Below, piece by piece: positions 44,088 to 52,283 of a DNA stretch of 64,000 nucleotides (within the stretch, counting starts at the first letter, position 1; the number at the start of each line of letters is the position of its first letter). Made by a program: the position numbers and the translations under genes. This stretch comes from Planctomycetota bacterium. Its GTDB lineage: Bacteria; Planctomycetota; UBA1135; GCA-002686595. The notes under the pieces were generated by a model. It worked only from the letters and a program-made list of their open reading frames with translations. It did not search any database and had not been told where the DNA came from. The stretch is taken from NCBI GenBank assembly GCA_029250885.1, contig JAQXEK010000068.1, positions 52,445 through 116,444 of the forward strand. The letters are read 5' to 3'.

Positions 44088-45440
44088 ATGAAGCTGACTG
44101 TGCTGGTGACTTGTCTGGGACTGCTGGGGATCGGATCGTGCTCTGATGAGGAGCCCACCCTAGCCCCCGTGGCCCCCGTTGTTGTCATCGGGATTGATGG
44201 GTTGGACCCCATCGTGATGGATCAACTGCTGGCGGATGGTCGCCTGCCTACCTTCCAGCGATTCGCCGATGAGGGCACCCTAGGCCGCCTTGGCACCCTG
44301 TCTCCGACCTGGTCTCCAGTCATCTGGACTACGATCGGTACGGGCCAAGATGCGCCCGCCCACGGCATCGAGAACTTCCTGGAGCCCGAGACGTCGCTGC
44401 CCTTTACGAGCAACACCCGCCGCGTCCCTGCCATCTGGAACCTAGCTTCGGACGCGGGCCGCACGGTGGACTGCGCAGGGTGGTGGATTACGTGGCCCGC
44501 GGAGCCAGTCAACGGCCGCATGGTCGCCTCCTACGCGGCCCAGGCCCAGGCCAAGATCATTTGGAAGCCGACCCTCTGGCGGGAGATGGAGCACCAGACC
44601 TGGCCACCAAAGCTGGCCACCGAGATCGAGCCGCTGCTAGTGATGGCCGAGGACGCCGAGCAGCTACGCCCCGCGATGCGCAGGGCCTTCCCGATCCCCG
44701 AACAGCTGGACGCATTCGAGGGTAGGCTGGTCAACGACATGGCCTGGACCCACGCCGCGGACCTCTCTATCGCCGCCGTGACGGGCCACTTGTTGGACAC
44801 GGGCGCCGCGGACCTGACCCTGTCCTACCTGGCCCTTCCCGACGTGGTGGGACATCGCTTTTGGCGCTACCACAGCCCCAACGACGTGAGCTACGAGGTC
44901 TCGAGCGAAGATCTTGCTGCCTTCGGCGACTACCTATCACTCGCCTATGTCGAGGCCGACCGCATGCTCGGCGAGCTGCTGGCGAAGGCACCGAAAGACG
45001 CCCTCGTGATTGTCCTCAGCGACCATGGCATGCACGTTGATCCCGAGACCAAGTACGATGCCGATGCCCTGACCTCGGGCCACCACGAGGACGCGGCTCC
45101 GGGCATCATCGGGGTCCTAGGCCCGCCGGCAGCGCGCTGGGGAAACCTACTCGGAGACAAGCAGCGTGGTGAGGTGGGGGACGTGTTTGGCGTCGCGCCA
45201 ATGCTGATGCATCTGCTCGACCTACCCGTTCCCGAGCACTGGCGGGGGGCCAAGGGCGGTAGTATTCCTCTGGAGCGCATCCTCGACGAGTCCTGGCGCC
45301 TCGCACACCCGATTACAATGGGACCTAGCCCAGACGCCGACTTTCGGGAGGCCACGGCTCCGCAGTTGCCGGGCGAGGGCATGTCCGACGCCTTCTTTGA
45401 GAGCTTCCAGGGGCTGGGGTATCTCGACAGCGAGGACTGA
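44088..45440 (+). CDS. Lipoprotein type-I phosphodiesterase/nucleotide pyrophosphatase family
   Basis: 450 residues. N-terminal lipobox LGIGSC (Cys18) after MKLTVLVTCLG suggests a lipoprotein. The alkaline-phosphatase-like fold is clear: VVVIGIDGLDPIVMD (first metal Asp), SPTWSPVIWTTIGTG with the nucleophile Thr, HGIENF, then LSDHGMH (metal Asp/His) and TSGHHEDAAPG (metal His). The family hydrolyses phosphodiesters, nucleotides or phosphonates; the substrate here is unknown. It is preceded by an AGGAT Shine-Dalgarno-like site 8 bases upstream. The next gene lies 87 bases downstream. Confidence 0.87.
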   Translation: MKLTVLVTCLGLLGIGSCSDEEPTLAPVAPVVVIGIDGLDPIVMDQLLADGRLPTFQRFADEGTLGRLGTLSPTWSPVIWTTIGTGQDAPAHGIENFLEPETSLPFTSNTRRVPAIWNLASDAGRTVDCAGWWITWPAEPVNGRMVASYAAQAQAKIIWKPTLWREMEHQTWPPKLATEIEPLLVMAEDAEQLRPAMRRAFPIPEQLDAFEGRLVNDMAWTHAADLSIAAVTGHLLDTGAADLTLSYLALPDVVGHRFWRYHSPNDVSYEVSSEDLAAFGDYLSLAYVEADRMLGELLAKAPKDALVIVLSDHGMHVDPETKYDADALTSGHHEDAAPGIIGVLGPPAARWGNLLGDKQRGEVGDVFGVAPMLMHLLDLPVPEHWRGAKGGSIPLERILDESWRLAHPITMGPSPDADFREATAPQLPGEGMSDAFFESFQGLGYLDSED

Positions 45441-45527
45441 TCGAACGGGCCGCCAGTTTAGAAAGGTGGCTCTCGCCACGGGCAAGGTGAGGCGCGCCGT
45501 GGCAGAATCTCCGCTTAGGAGAAACAC

Positions 45528-46232
45528 ATGCAGACCATCACCTTTGATATCGAAGTCGCCGGCACTCCCTGGGAGGAGGTCGACGAGATCACCCGCGGCT
45601 ACCTTATGGAACGTGCCCGGGACGAGCGCGAGCGCGAGGCCCTGCCCGAGCGCATGGCGCTCTTTCCTGGACTCGGCAAGATCATCGCGATCGGCCTCTG
45701 GAACGTCGAGGCGGATCGCGGGTTGATGCTGCTTGAGGCCGGCGATGGCGCCGTCTCGGAGGGACCGAAGGAGTGGGAGCGCGTTCCCGACTCCGACATC
45801 TTCCGCGGCTCAGAGAAGGCCGTGCTTGAGAAGTTCTGGGAGATTGTCGGGCGCAAGCGACCTCGGCTCGTCTCCTATAACGGACGCGGCTACGACGGTC
45901 CGATGCTGATGGTTCGCTCGGCCCAACTCGGCGTCGTGCCCTCGGTGAACCTTTTGCCCTACCGGTACGACGTCTCGACCCACTGTGACCTAATGGAGGT
46001 GTTTAACTTTCACGGCACGGTGCGGAAGAATTACTCCCTTGACTTCTGGTGCCGTCGCTTTGATGTGGAGAGTCCCAAGGGCTCGATCGATGGGAGCCAA
46101 GTTGGGCGAGTCTACCGCGAAGGCCGAATCGACGAGATCGGCGAGTACTGCCTGCGCGATGTACGTGCCACGGGCGAGCTGTTCAAGAAGGTGCAGCACA
46201 CGCTGCTGCCCATGTTTAAGGGCGGGACGTAA
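45528..46232 (+). CDS. 3'-5' exonuclease, DEDD type (PolB-like ribonuclease H fold)
   Basis: 234 residues. Exo I motif TFDIEVAG (D, E), Exo II LVSYNGRGYDGPML, an intermediate Asp in STHCDLMEVF, and Exo III EYCLRDVRATGELF give the DEDDy set (Tyr in YCLRDV). This is a predicted DNA-polymerase-B-type exonuclease of stand-alone type, probably cytoplasmic and involved in DNA or RNA trimming. A good ribosome site AGGAG lies 6 bases before the ATG. It is convergent with the zinc-ribbon gene. Confidence 0.85.
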   Translation: MQTITFDIEVAGTPWEEVDEITRGYLMERARDEREREALPERMALFPGLGKIIAIGLWNVEADRGLMLLEAGDGAVSEGPKEWERVPDSDIFRGSEKAVLEKFWEIVGRKRPRLVSYNGRGYDGPMLMVRSAQLGVVPSVNLLPYRYDVSTHCDLMEVFNFHGTVRKNYSLDFWCRRFDVESPKGSIDGSQVGRVYREGRIDEIGEYCLRDVRATGELFKKVQHTLLPMFKGGT

Positions 46233-46412
46233 CAAGCCGCCCTTGGGGGCGAGCCGCATGATGGCCTTATTCGGCCCCAAGAGTGCCAGGCCGATTAGGA
46301 AGAGCGGGGGGACTTCATTGGCCAGTCATCAAATCGGGTGCCCGTCGAAGTAAGAAGGAGGCGACTCCATAGGGGGCGTCGAGGTTCTCCGCGGAACCCT
46401 GCGGGCAAAAAT

Positions 46413-46445
46413 GAAGCCCCTGGCGCCTAGGGCGTCAGGGGCTTC
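46413..46445 (-). terminator. Rho-independent terminator
   Basis: Arms 46413-46427 and 46431-46445 form a 15-bp stem (one wobble) with loop TAG. On the minus strand the stem is followed by ATTTTTG, so it ends the zinc-ribbon gene transcript; it may also stop the exonuclease gene from the other side. Confidence 0.85.
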
Positions 46446-46520
46446 CCTTCCACTTCCACTTCTCGTGCTCGGCTCCCTTGTCTTCCACAACCGGGGGGGA
46501 CGAGCTTCGAGTGGTCTTGT

Positions 46521-46772
46521 CTAGGCGGTGCTTCGCTTCTTGCGAGGGCGACCACCCTTCTGTTTTGCTGGTTTAAGCGTGGAGGCGAACATGCCCCAGT
46601 CTTGCTTAGAGAGCAGGCGGACTTTAGATCCGCAGGTCGTGCAGTAGCTGGCTTCTGCACTCACGAGGTAGGCGACGTAGGTGTCGCACTCGTGGCAGAA
46701 CTTCTGGTCGTCGTAAAAGCTACTCGTGGCCATGCTCTTGGGGGCGTATGTGTTCAGGTTGAAGTTGCGCAC
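46521..46772 (-). CDS. Small zinc-ribbon protein
   Basis: 83 residues. Two CxxC knuckles, FCHECD (C26, C29) and YCTTCG (C44, C47), give one zinc ribbon. It has a basic C-terminus ending GGRPRKKRSTA (AT-hook-like). An internal ATG (46733, MATSSF) would give a 70-residue form. Candidate DNA- or RNA-binding factor. It has its own terminator. The hairpin-rich spacer lies immediately upstream and may be its leader. Confidence 0.8.
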   Translation of the reverse strand: MRNFNLNTYAPKSMATSSFYDDQKFCHECDTYVAYLVSAEASYCTTCGSKVRLLSKQDWGMFASTLKPAKQKGGRPRKKRSTA

Positions 46773-46780
46773 GTGCTGCT

Positions 46781-47021
46781 CAGGCCATGTGCAAAGCTGG
46801 CCTGGAGGCGGTCGCGGCTCACCGGGGAAGTGGGTAGGTCCTTAGACTCGGGGTAGGGGGGGAGTAGCGATAGGGCTCCCCTATCTGCTGATTGGAAGAC
46901 GGAGAGTCCGGCCGTCTTGTTCCCTTGCTTTGGGGGCAAGGGGGCGCGATTACTGCTCTAGGGAAGCAGTGCGTATGCCCTAAGTTGCAGTATCGTAAAT
47001 GGCTTACGTCCTGTTTTGGGC
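46781..47021. ncRNA. Hairpin-dense spacer, candidate structured RNA or leader
   Basis: In 241 bases there are six stem-loops: CAGGCCA/TGGCCTG (46781-46804), GATAGGG/CCCTATC (46869-46885), AAGACGG/CCGTCTT (46896-46918), CCCTTGC/GCAAGGG (46922-46942), ACTGCT/AGCAGT (46952-46970) and GCCC...GGGC enclosing CGTAA/TTACG (46977-47021). The strand is unknown. If transcribed from the minus strand it is the long leader of the zinc-ribbon gene. No match to a known RNA family is recognised. Confidence 0.45.
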
Positions 47022-47054
47022 GCAGGGGAACTCTTGGGCATGGCCTGCCTGCGT

Positions 47055-48227
47055 TTAGGGATCCGATCTGGCGATATCGCGGTCGATGCCGATTAAGGCC
47101 TGCCACTCGGACCTCTCTTCCCGGTGGTAGGCCCGGTCAAGGGCATCCTTGACTGGGGTTTCCGTGCCATGCGCTTTTGCCAGGGCCCATGCCGCAGCTT
47201 CCCTCGCCATAGGAGAGCTGTGGAGTTCGAGAGTTCGAAGCAGGGCCTCCCGGCTACCCTCCCGGGGGGCTAGCCCAAGGACCAGGGCCGCATTGCGTGC
47301 CAGGCCGTCACGCTTGGCCCGCTGGAGTGGAGATCCCTGCCAGATCTGCTTAAAGCTGGCATCGTCCTGCTCCAGCCAGTCGACCAAGGTGAGCTTTTCG
47401 ACCACCTGGTGGGTGCCCCAGTCCTGGCTGAAGTTCGCCTTAGACTCAGCCTTGATGCCCCAGGGGCAGACCTCGGAGCAGATATCGCAACCAAAAGCGA
47501 ACCCGGAGAGCTTTGGCCGCAGCTCGTGGGGGATGGGTCCTCGGTTTTCGATGGTCTGGTAGCTAATGCACAGGCCGGCATCGACCTGGCCCGGCGCGAC
47601 GATCGCATCTGTTGGGCAGACGTCAATGCACGCCGTGCAAGTCCCGCAGGAGCCGGCGGGGGCCAGGCTAGGACCATCTGCAAGCAGCTCCTGGGGGTCA
47701 ATCTCCAGAACCAACTCACCAAGGAAAAACCACGGCCCAAAGGTTGGATGCAGCAGGTTCGCGGCCTTCGAGCCGAAGCCAATCCCGGCCTCTTCGGCAT
47801 GGGAGCGCTCCAGTAGGGGGGCCGCGTCGGTCATGGCTCGCCCTGGACGGCCCTCGCCGAGGGCACCTTCGCGGGCTAGGCGCTTCCCAAGGCGCACCAG
47901 CAGCTTCCCCAGGCGGTTGTGGTAGTCCCTCCCAGCGGCATAGCGGGCAATGCGGCCTCCCTCCGGCAGGTCCACCCTAGGGCGGACGTGGGCTAGGCCA
48001 ACCATTAAAAGGCATGCTGGCGCCGGGGCAAGGCCACGCGGGTCCGCGATCCGGTCCTTGTTCTTGTGAAGCCAGTCCATGTCCGCCGCTCGCCCCTCTT
48101 GGAGCCAAGTCTCGAAGTGGGCCGCGTCCTTGGGGGGCGCCAGGGGGGCGAGCTCGGCGAGGTGGAGACCGAGGTCTGCTGCGATTTCGAGGATAATGGC
48201 CTGTGGATTCACAACTCCATCATCCAT
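47055..48227 (-). CDS. queG: Epoxyqueuosine reductase
   Basis: 390 residues. Two [4Fe-4S] motifs of the ferredoxin type (CGTCTACIDVCPTDAI, and CDICSEVCPWGI) follow an N-terminal cobalamin-binding domain. GWFFLGELVLEIDPQELL-like and NRLGKLLVRLGKRLAREG segments are as in QueG. A C-terminal HEAT-like region (LRTLELHSSPMAREAAAWALAKA) is usual. It reduces epoxyqueuosine to queuosine in tRNA, needing B12. It has no neighbouring que genes. It is divergent from the next gene. Confidence 0.95.
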   Translation of the reverse strand: MDDGVVNPQAIILEIAADLGLHLAELAPLAPPKDAAHFETWLQEGRAADMDWLHKNKDRIADPRGLAPAPACLLMVGLAHVRPRVDLPEGGRIARYAAGRDYHNRLGKLLVRLGKRLAREGALGEGRPGRAMTDAAPLLERSHAEEAGIGFGSKAANLLHPTFGPWFFLGELVLEIDPQELLADGPSLAPAGSCGTCTACIDVCPTDAIVAPGQVDAGLCISYQTIENRGPIPHELRPKLSGFAFGCDICSEVCPWGIKAESKANFSQDWGTHQVVEKLTLVDWLEQDDASFKQIWQGSPLQRAKRDGLARNAALVLGLAPREGSREALLRTLELHSSPMAREAAAWALAKAHGTETPVKDALDRAYHREERSEWQALIGIDRDIARSDP

Positions 48228-48361
48228 TCCGTAGCCTGTCCTGTCATCTTTTGTCTGTGGTCTTCACCAAATGTAGGGGGCCCCTGGACCGCGCACTAAC
48301 CGCACAGGCGGTAGACTTGTGCTCTCCTTTTTTTCGATTTGAACCTCAAACTCCTCGCGCC

Positions 48362-49237
48362 ATGCGTTGCTTCGGCTTTTTCCTTCTTCTTCCCCTACTC
48401 GGCCTAGTCTCAGCTGCGCAGACACCCGCAGGTGACGGCCAGAATCCGGCGAACACCACGGTTGCCACGGGCTGGCAGCGCATACTACCTCTCTACGAAG
48501 CTGCCCATGGCGGCGCTGATCGGCTCGACAACCTGTCGTTCCTGAGCTGTGACTTCACGCCCAGTATTTTTGATAAGGACGGGGTGGAGACCAAGCTGTC
48601 GGTCAAGAAGATCGAGATGCGCTATCACCACATCCCGCCCCAGGACTTGGGGGACATGGGCGTGTCCAAGCACCTGCCTAGGGCCGTACGGATCGAATCG
48701 GAGATCGACATCTCCGAGACGGAGACGCCGGAAATGGTCCAGATGGTCTCGATCGTGACACCAATCGCCGTCAAAGTATGGACTGAGAACACCGAGGGCG
48801 GATTCGACGAGGTCGACTCCAAGCAGTACCTAAACTTTGCCAGTCTAGATGCGAGTGCCCTTCTAGCGCACTTCGACCTCATCCTGATGCCCCGGTCCAT
48901 GGATTTGAGGTTTAAGTACTCCGGAGTGAAAACCCGGGACGGAGTAAAGTACGCAGCGGTTGATGCTGAGTTCGCGCCGAGCCGATCGGTACCGCTCCTC
49001 TACCGCAACTACCACAGCCCAGAGACGACTCTGATCGAGAGGCTGGACGTCTTTGACCCCGCCACGAAGCAGCGGATCGGCTGCACGCGGATCAGCGACT
49101 ACGAAGATCACGACGGCCTGAAGTTCCCAAGGAGCTTTACGAGCGTCGATCGCGACGAGAAGCCGGTAGGCAGCTGGAGTTTTACCAACGTGAAGATTAA
49201 CCCTGAGCTTAGCCCCGAGCGGTTTCTCAAGCCCTAA
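48362..49237 (+). CDS. Exported protein of unknown function, LolA/LppX-like shape
   Basis: 291 residues from the ATG at 48362, with signal MRCFGFFLLLPLLGLVSAAQ. The mature part alternates short strands and charged turns (LYEAAHGGADRLDNLSFLSCDFTPSIF, KIEMRYHHIPP, SMDLRFKYSGVK, PLLYRNYHSPETTLIERLDVFD) in the manner of lipoprotein-carrier or DUF6503-like half-barrels. No family is confirmed. No Shine-Dalgarno; a promoter region of 134 bases is shared with queG. A stem-loop terminator follows. Confidence 0.72.
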   Translation: MRCFGFFLLLPLLGLVSAAQTPAGDGQNPANTTVATGWQRILPLYEAAHGGADRLDNLSFLSCDFTPSIFDKDGVETKLSVKKIEMRYHHIPPQDLGDMGVSKHLPRAVRIESEIDISETETPEMVQMVSIVTPIAVKVWTENTEGGFDEVDSKQYLNFASLDASALLAHFDLILMPRSMDLRFKYSGVKTRDGVKYAAVDAEFAPSRSVPLLYRNYHSPETTLIERLDVFDPATKQRIGCTRISDYEDHDGLKFPRSFTSVDRDEKPVGSWSFTNVKINPELSPERFLKP

Positions 49238-49260
49238 TTCTCAGTGCTCCCAGTGGCTCC

Positions 49261-49297
49261 AAAAGGGGCATTTAAAGGCTATAGCGGCCCCTTTTTG
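49261..49297 (+). terminator. Rho-independent terminator
   Basis: AAAAGGGGC (49261-49269) pairs with GCCCCTTTT (49287-49295), then TTG; U-rich end. Located 23 bases after the upstream stop. Confidence 0.85.
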
Positions 49298-49467
49298 TTC
49301 GGTTTGCCGTTCACTTCCCGCTTATTTGGGTAGATCCGGTAACCGCGGATTTTGATTACCCTATATATAGCTGCCCCCCCATGACTCTCTATGGGGCCTA
49401 CCTCCCCCTCAGCTAGGACAACATAACGAGAGAAAATGCCCTCGGAACTATTTCAATACAGACTGGA

Positions 49468-50394
49468 GTGCGCGGCTTGAGCCCGGCGTATCTCGGCGGA
49501 CAGGAGGCCCTGATTGCCCCTGCGTTTGACTCCAAGGCGCTTCGTTTGAAGTTCCTTGAGATCTCAACAGAGGTCTCGGAAGTCAAGCGAGCGGACCTAG
49601 AGCCGCTCTTCACCATTCTTAACGGATCTGATGGCAAGGAGAGGACCCAGGACCAGGTCCGGGACGCTCTCTCCACCCAGATCATGGAGCTTTTTCGGTT
49701 GCACCAAGCACGTTCCTGCTTTGGGCTGCTGTACGAGCTCAACGGGCACCACCTCGTCCAGCAGGTCGCCGCTCGCCTAAGGCGGTACCAGAGTCGGGCT
49801 GATGCTCGAGACGTACTGCAGGAGGTGTTCTTCAACGTGCACCGCTATCCGCACAGGTTCAACGCAGAGCGCGAGGACGCCTTCCGGGTCTGGTCGGCAA
49901 CAATCGTTCGGAACACAGTGCTCAAGCACCTGCGGTCCCAGAGTCGAGGCGGCCGAGCGGAAGTCCCCATTGACGATCTGCCTGAGCCCACGGAACACGG
50001 AGTGCAAAACCCTCTAAATGGAGCCGTGGATCGCGAGACGACAGAGGAGTGCAACCGGGTCTATGTGACCTACCTGCACCTCTATCTGCGCTTTTACTCC
50101 CAACTGTCCGAGCGCGAGCAACGCGCTATTCACCTTGTAGAGGTTGAAGGCTCAAGCTATCGCGATGCTGCGGTTGACTTGGGAATCAAGCTCGAGAACC
50201 TGAAGATGGTCATCTTCCGTGCTCGTCGCAAGATCCACCGATCGATGCGACGGGTATTCGACGGTCTTCCTCCTGATGTCCGTCCCGCCAGGAGTCCCAA
50301 ACCCAGCATTCAAGCAACCAAGCGAGGGCTTACGACCGTCCCCGCCTTTAGGTCCGGTAGTCCGGAACAATCACTCGGAGGTCGTCTCTCATGA
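49468..50394 (+). CDS. ECF-type RNA polymerase sigma factor
   Basis: 308 residues from a GTG at 49468; the first in-frame ATG comes only at 49684, so the N-terminal 70 residues are uncertain. Region 2 is DARDVLQEVFFNVHRYPHRF...FRVWSATIVRNTVLKHLRSQ, and region 4 is LSEREQRAIHLVEVEGSSYRDAAVDLG...LKMVIFRARRKIHRSMRR. An atypical long N-terminus and a basic-proline tail extend it beyond the normal 180-200. It overlaps the anti-sigma gene by 4 bases. An ATATATAG stretch about 100 bases upstream could be a promoter, not analysed further. Confidence 0.88.
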   Translation: MRGLSPAYLGGQEALIAPAFDSKALRLKFLEISTEVSEVKRADLEPLFTILNGSDGKERTQDQVRDALSTQIMELFRLHQARSCFGLLYELNGHHLVQQVAARLRRYQSRADARDVLQEVFFNVHRYPHRFNAEREDAFRVWSATIVRNTVLKHLRSQSRGGRAEVPIDDLPEPTEHGVQNPLNGAVDRETTEECNRVYVTYLHLYLRFYSQLSEREQRAIHLVEVEGSSYRDAAVDLGIKLENLKMVIFRARRKIHRSMRRVFDGLPPDVRPARSPKPSIQATKRGLTTVPAFRSGSPEQSLGGRLS

Positions 50395-51452
50395 ATAGTA
50401 CTTTTTGGACTGAGGTCACCCCAAAGGTCTGCCTCGACTTCCAAGCCGACCTGTCGGCCTTGGTCGACGGCGAACTGGACGATGATGCGGCAACGCGAGC
50501 GATCGCTCACCTTGAGATCTGCGCTGGATGCCACGATTTTCTCGATGACACTCGTTCGATGGTCGCTACGCATCGCGACATCGCTAACCCCGATGTCTTG
50601 CTGACGCGCTTCTCGGCTCTCACTGGAAAGGAGCTTATGGAGCAGGCCGAATCCGCTCAGCTCGTCAATCGCCTTGCCACCGTTTTCTACCAACTTGGCA
50701 AAGCCTACGTCCTTGCTGCCACAAATGCGCAGTACAGGAACGATGTCTTTGAACCTGCAGTGCGGGTCGAGTTCGAGAAGACGCGTGGACGCGGCTTTGT
50801 GGATGGTGTCCTTGCCAGCGGCCGTGTCGCTTCTTCGGAAGTGGATTGGACCGAGGCCCGGCACATGCTCAATGGAAGGCTCACGAAGATCGAGAGCAGC
50901 CTCGAAAAGGGCAAGCGTCTGCTTGCGGAAGCTCTAGCCGTTGACCCAGAGCACGAAGAGGCTCGCCTGTATCGCGCCTTTGTTCACAGCCACGAAGGGC
51001 ACCGTATGCGGGCCGCCGAGGACCTGCGCTTTGTCTTTGACACAGCCATGGACGAGGCGAACCGTGGGCATGCTGCTATGCAACTCGGCAAGCTCTATGG
51101 CGCCGAAGGCGACCACAAGCGAGCCTTGGTCTGCTTCCGCTGGGTCTCGATCAGTGGCTTGGCGGACGTGAATCCACGTTTCTTTATGGCGCGCTACAAC
51201 GCGGCCATCTGCCACCTACGCCTCGGAGCGGGAGGCCGCTCCGTTCAGGCTTTCCGAGCCCTTATTGACTCACAGCCAAGTCAAGCTGCCAGGATTGCGG
51301 AAACCCTGGCGGACTCATCACCCAAGCTCCAAGAGAAAATGGCAAGCCTGCCTGGCTTCGCCGAGTCACTGCTTCTCACCTGTCCCGAGTTGTTCTTAGA
51401 CGAAGCCCAAGTGGGCTGCCCCCAAGCCGACACGACGGGGAAAGGGAAATGA
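50391..51452 (+). CDS. Zinc anti-sigma factor with TPR-like domain
   Basis: 353 residues. The N-terminal zinc anti-sigma motif is C-x25-H-x3-C-x2-C (C14, H40, C44, C47). A helical, TPR-rich body follows (GKRLLAEALAVDPEHEEARLYRAFVHSHEGHRMRAAEDLRFVF..., split here). There is no obvious transmembrane helix, so this is a soluble anti-sigma or a cytosolic redox-type regulator. Overlaps both neighbours by 4 bases (ATGA), so the trio is one translation unit. Confidence 0.85.
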   Translation: MNSTFWTEVTPKVCLDFQADLSALVDGELDDDAATRAIAHLEICAGCHDFLDDTRSMVATHRDIANPDVLLTRFSALTGKELMEQAESAQLVNRLATVFYQLGKAYVLAATNAQYRNDVFEPAVRVEFEKTRGRGFVDGVLASGRVASSEVDWTEARHMLNGRLTKIESSLEKGKRLLAEALAVDPEHEEARLYRAFVHSHEGHRMRAAEDLRFVFDTAMDEANRGHAAMQLGKLYGAEGDHKRALVCFRWVSISGLADVNPRFFMARYNAAICHLRLGAGGRSVQAFRALIDSQPSQAARIAETLADSSPKLQEKMASLPGFAESLLLTCPELFLDEAQVGCPQADTTGKGK

Positions 51453-52135
51453 TCACAATGAACTGCAAATCAATCCTTGGCGTTCTACTTGGAACCGCCA
51501 CTCTAGCCATAAGCCTACAGTCTCTTGTCCTTGCCAATGCCGATTTTGGCGATGGTGGCGATGGTGGCGACTCGGCCGCGCGCTTCCTCTCCTCGGACCA
51601 GGACCTCGTCGGTACCCTTCCTGCTATCTACCCCGGTGATCCCGGTGATCCTCCGTCCGGTGGTTTCGGTCTTGGGGAAGGTAAGCGCGCTGATTCGATG
51701 AAGCCTAGCTTTGTCCTTGTCGGCACAATGCGTGAGGTTCGCGAGTCCGTTATTGATGCCTATGGCGATGGCTACGTCTCTATCGAAGAGACCGAGCTGA
51801 CCCAAGCGAACGGGATCTATGAGTTCTGCTTCCACGGCGATGTGACCGTGGCCGTTGATCGCGAGGCGATTGAGTACGAGCGACTGACAACCCACCTTCG
51901 CGTTGGCTTCGACTACGTCGGTGGAGCCGGTGCTCTAAGTGGTAATGGCTACAAGGGCCAGGCCTTTCGGCTCTCGAGCTACAGCATGGATCTCCGCTAT
52001 GGGGCCGTCCTGAAGTCCAACATCGCTGACGATGTGACGGTCGGACTTGAGCTGGCGAACCAAGGTGTTCAGAGCTCCTATCTCGGCGTCGCGACCTACG
52101 GAGATGCGGCTCAATTCGAGCTCCTCAGCTTCTAG
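51449..52135 (+). CDS. Secreted protein of unknown function, third gene of the sigma operon
   Basis: 228 residues. Signal segment MITMNCKSILGVLLGTATLAISLQSLVLANA. A Gly/Asp-rich linker (DFGDGGDGGDSAARFL, YPGDPGDPPSGGFGLGEG) leads into a beta-rich domain (GIYEFCFHGDVTVAVDREAIEYERL...). No family. Overlap with the anti-sigma gene implies co-production; it may be the effector or a signal component of this regulon. Confidence 0.75.
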   Translation: MITMNCKSILGVLLGTATLAISLQSLVLANADFGDGGDGGDSAARFLSSDQDLVGTLPAIYPGDPGDPPSGGFGLGEGKRADSMKPSFVLVGTMREVRESVIDAYGDGYVSIEETELTQANGIYEFCFHGDVTVAVDREAIEYERLTTHLRVGFDYVGGAGALSGNGYKGQAFRLSSYSMDLRYGAVLKSNIADDVTVGLELANQGVQSSYLGVATYGDAAQFELLSF

Positions 52136-52164
52136 TTTTCGCGGCTCCTGCCAGCCGGAGCTTA

Positions 52165-52200
52165 TAACCCCGCCAAGCACTTCGCTTGGCGGGGTTTTTT
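52165..52200 (+). terminator. Rho-independent terminator
   Basis: AACCCCGCCAAGC (52165-52177) pairs with GCTTGGCGGGGTT (52183-52195); the 5-base loop is ACTTC. A run of T follows. Ends the sigma operon. Confidence 0.92.
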
Positions 52201-52283
52201 TGGGGCTGATCGGACCCTGCGTTTGATTCGGAATCTCCGACCGAACAGCGGTGGATCCGCCGCCAAGCGGCTATGGTCATTCC

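Noticed and set aside
46890..46915. Resemblance of GGAGAGTCCGG to the conserved RNase P RNA core
   Set aside because: The remaining conserved RNase P elements are missing and the spacer is too short.
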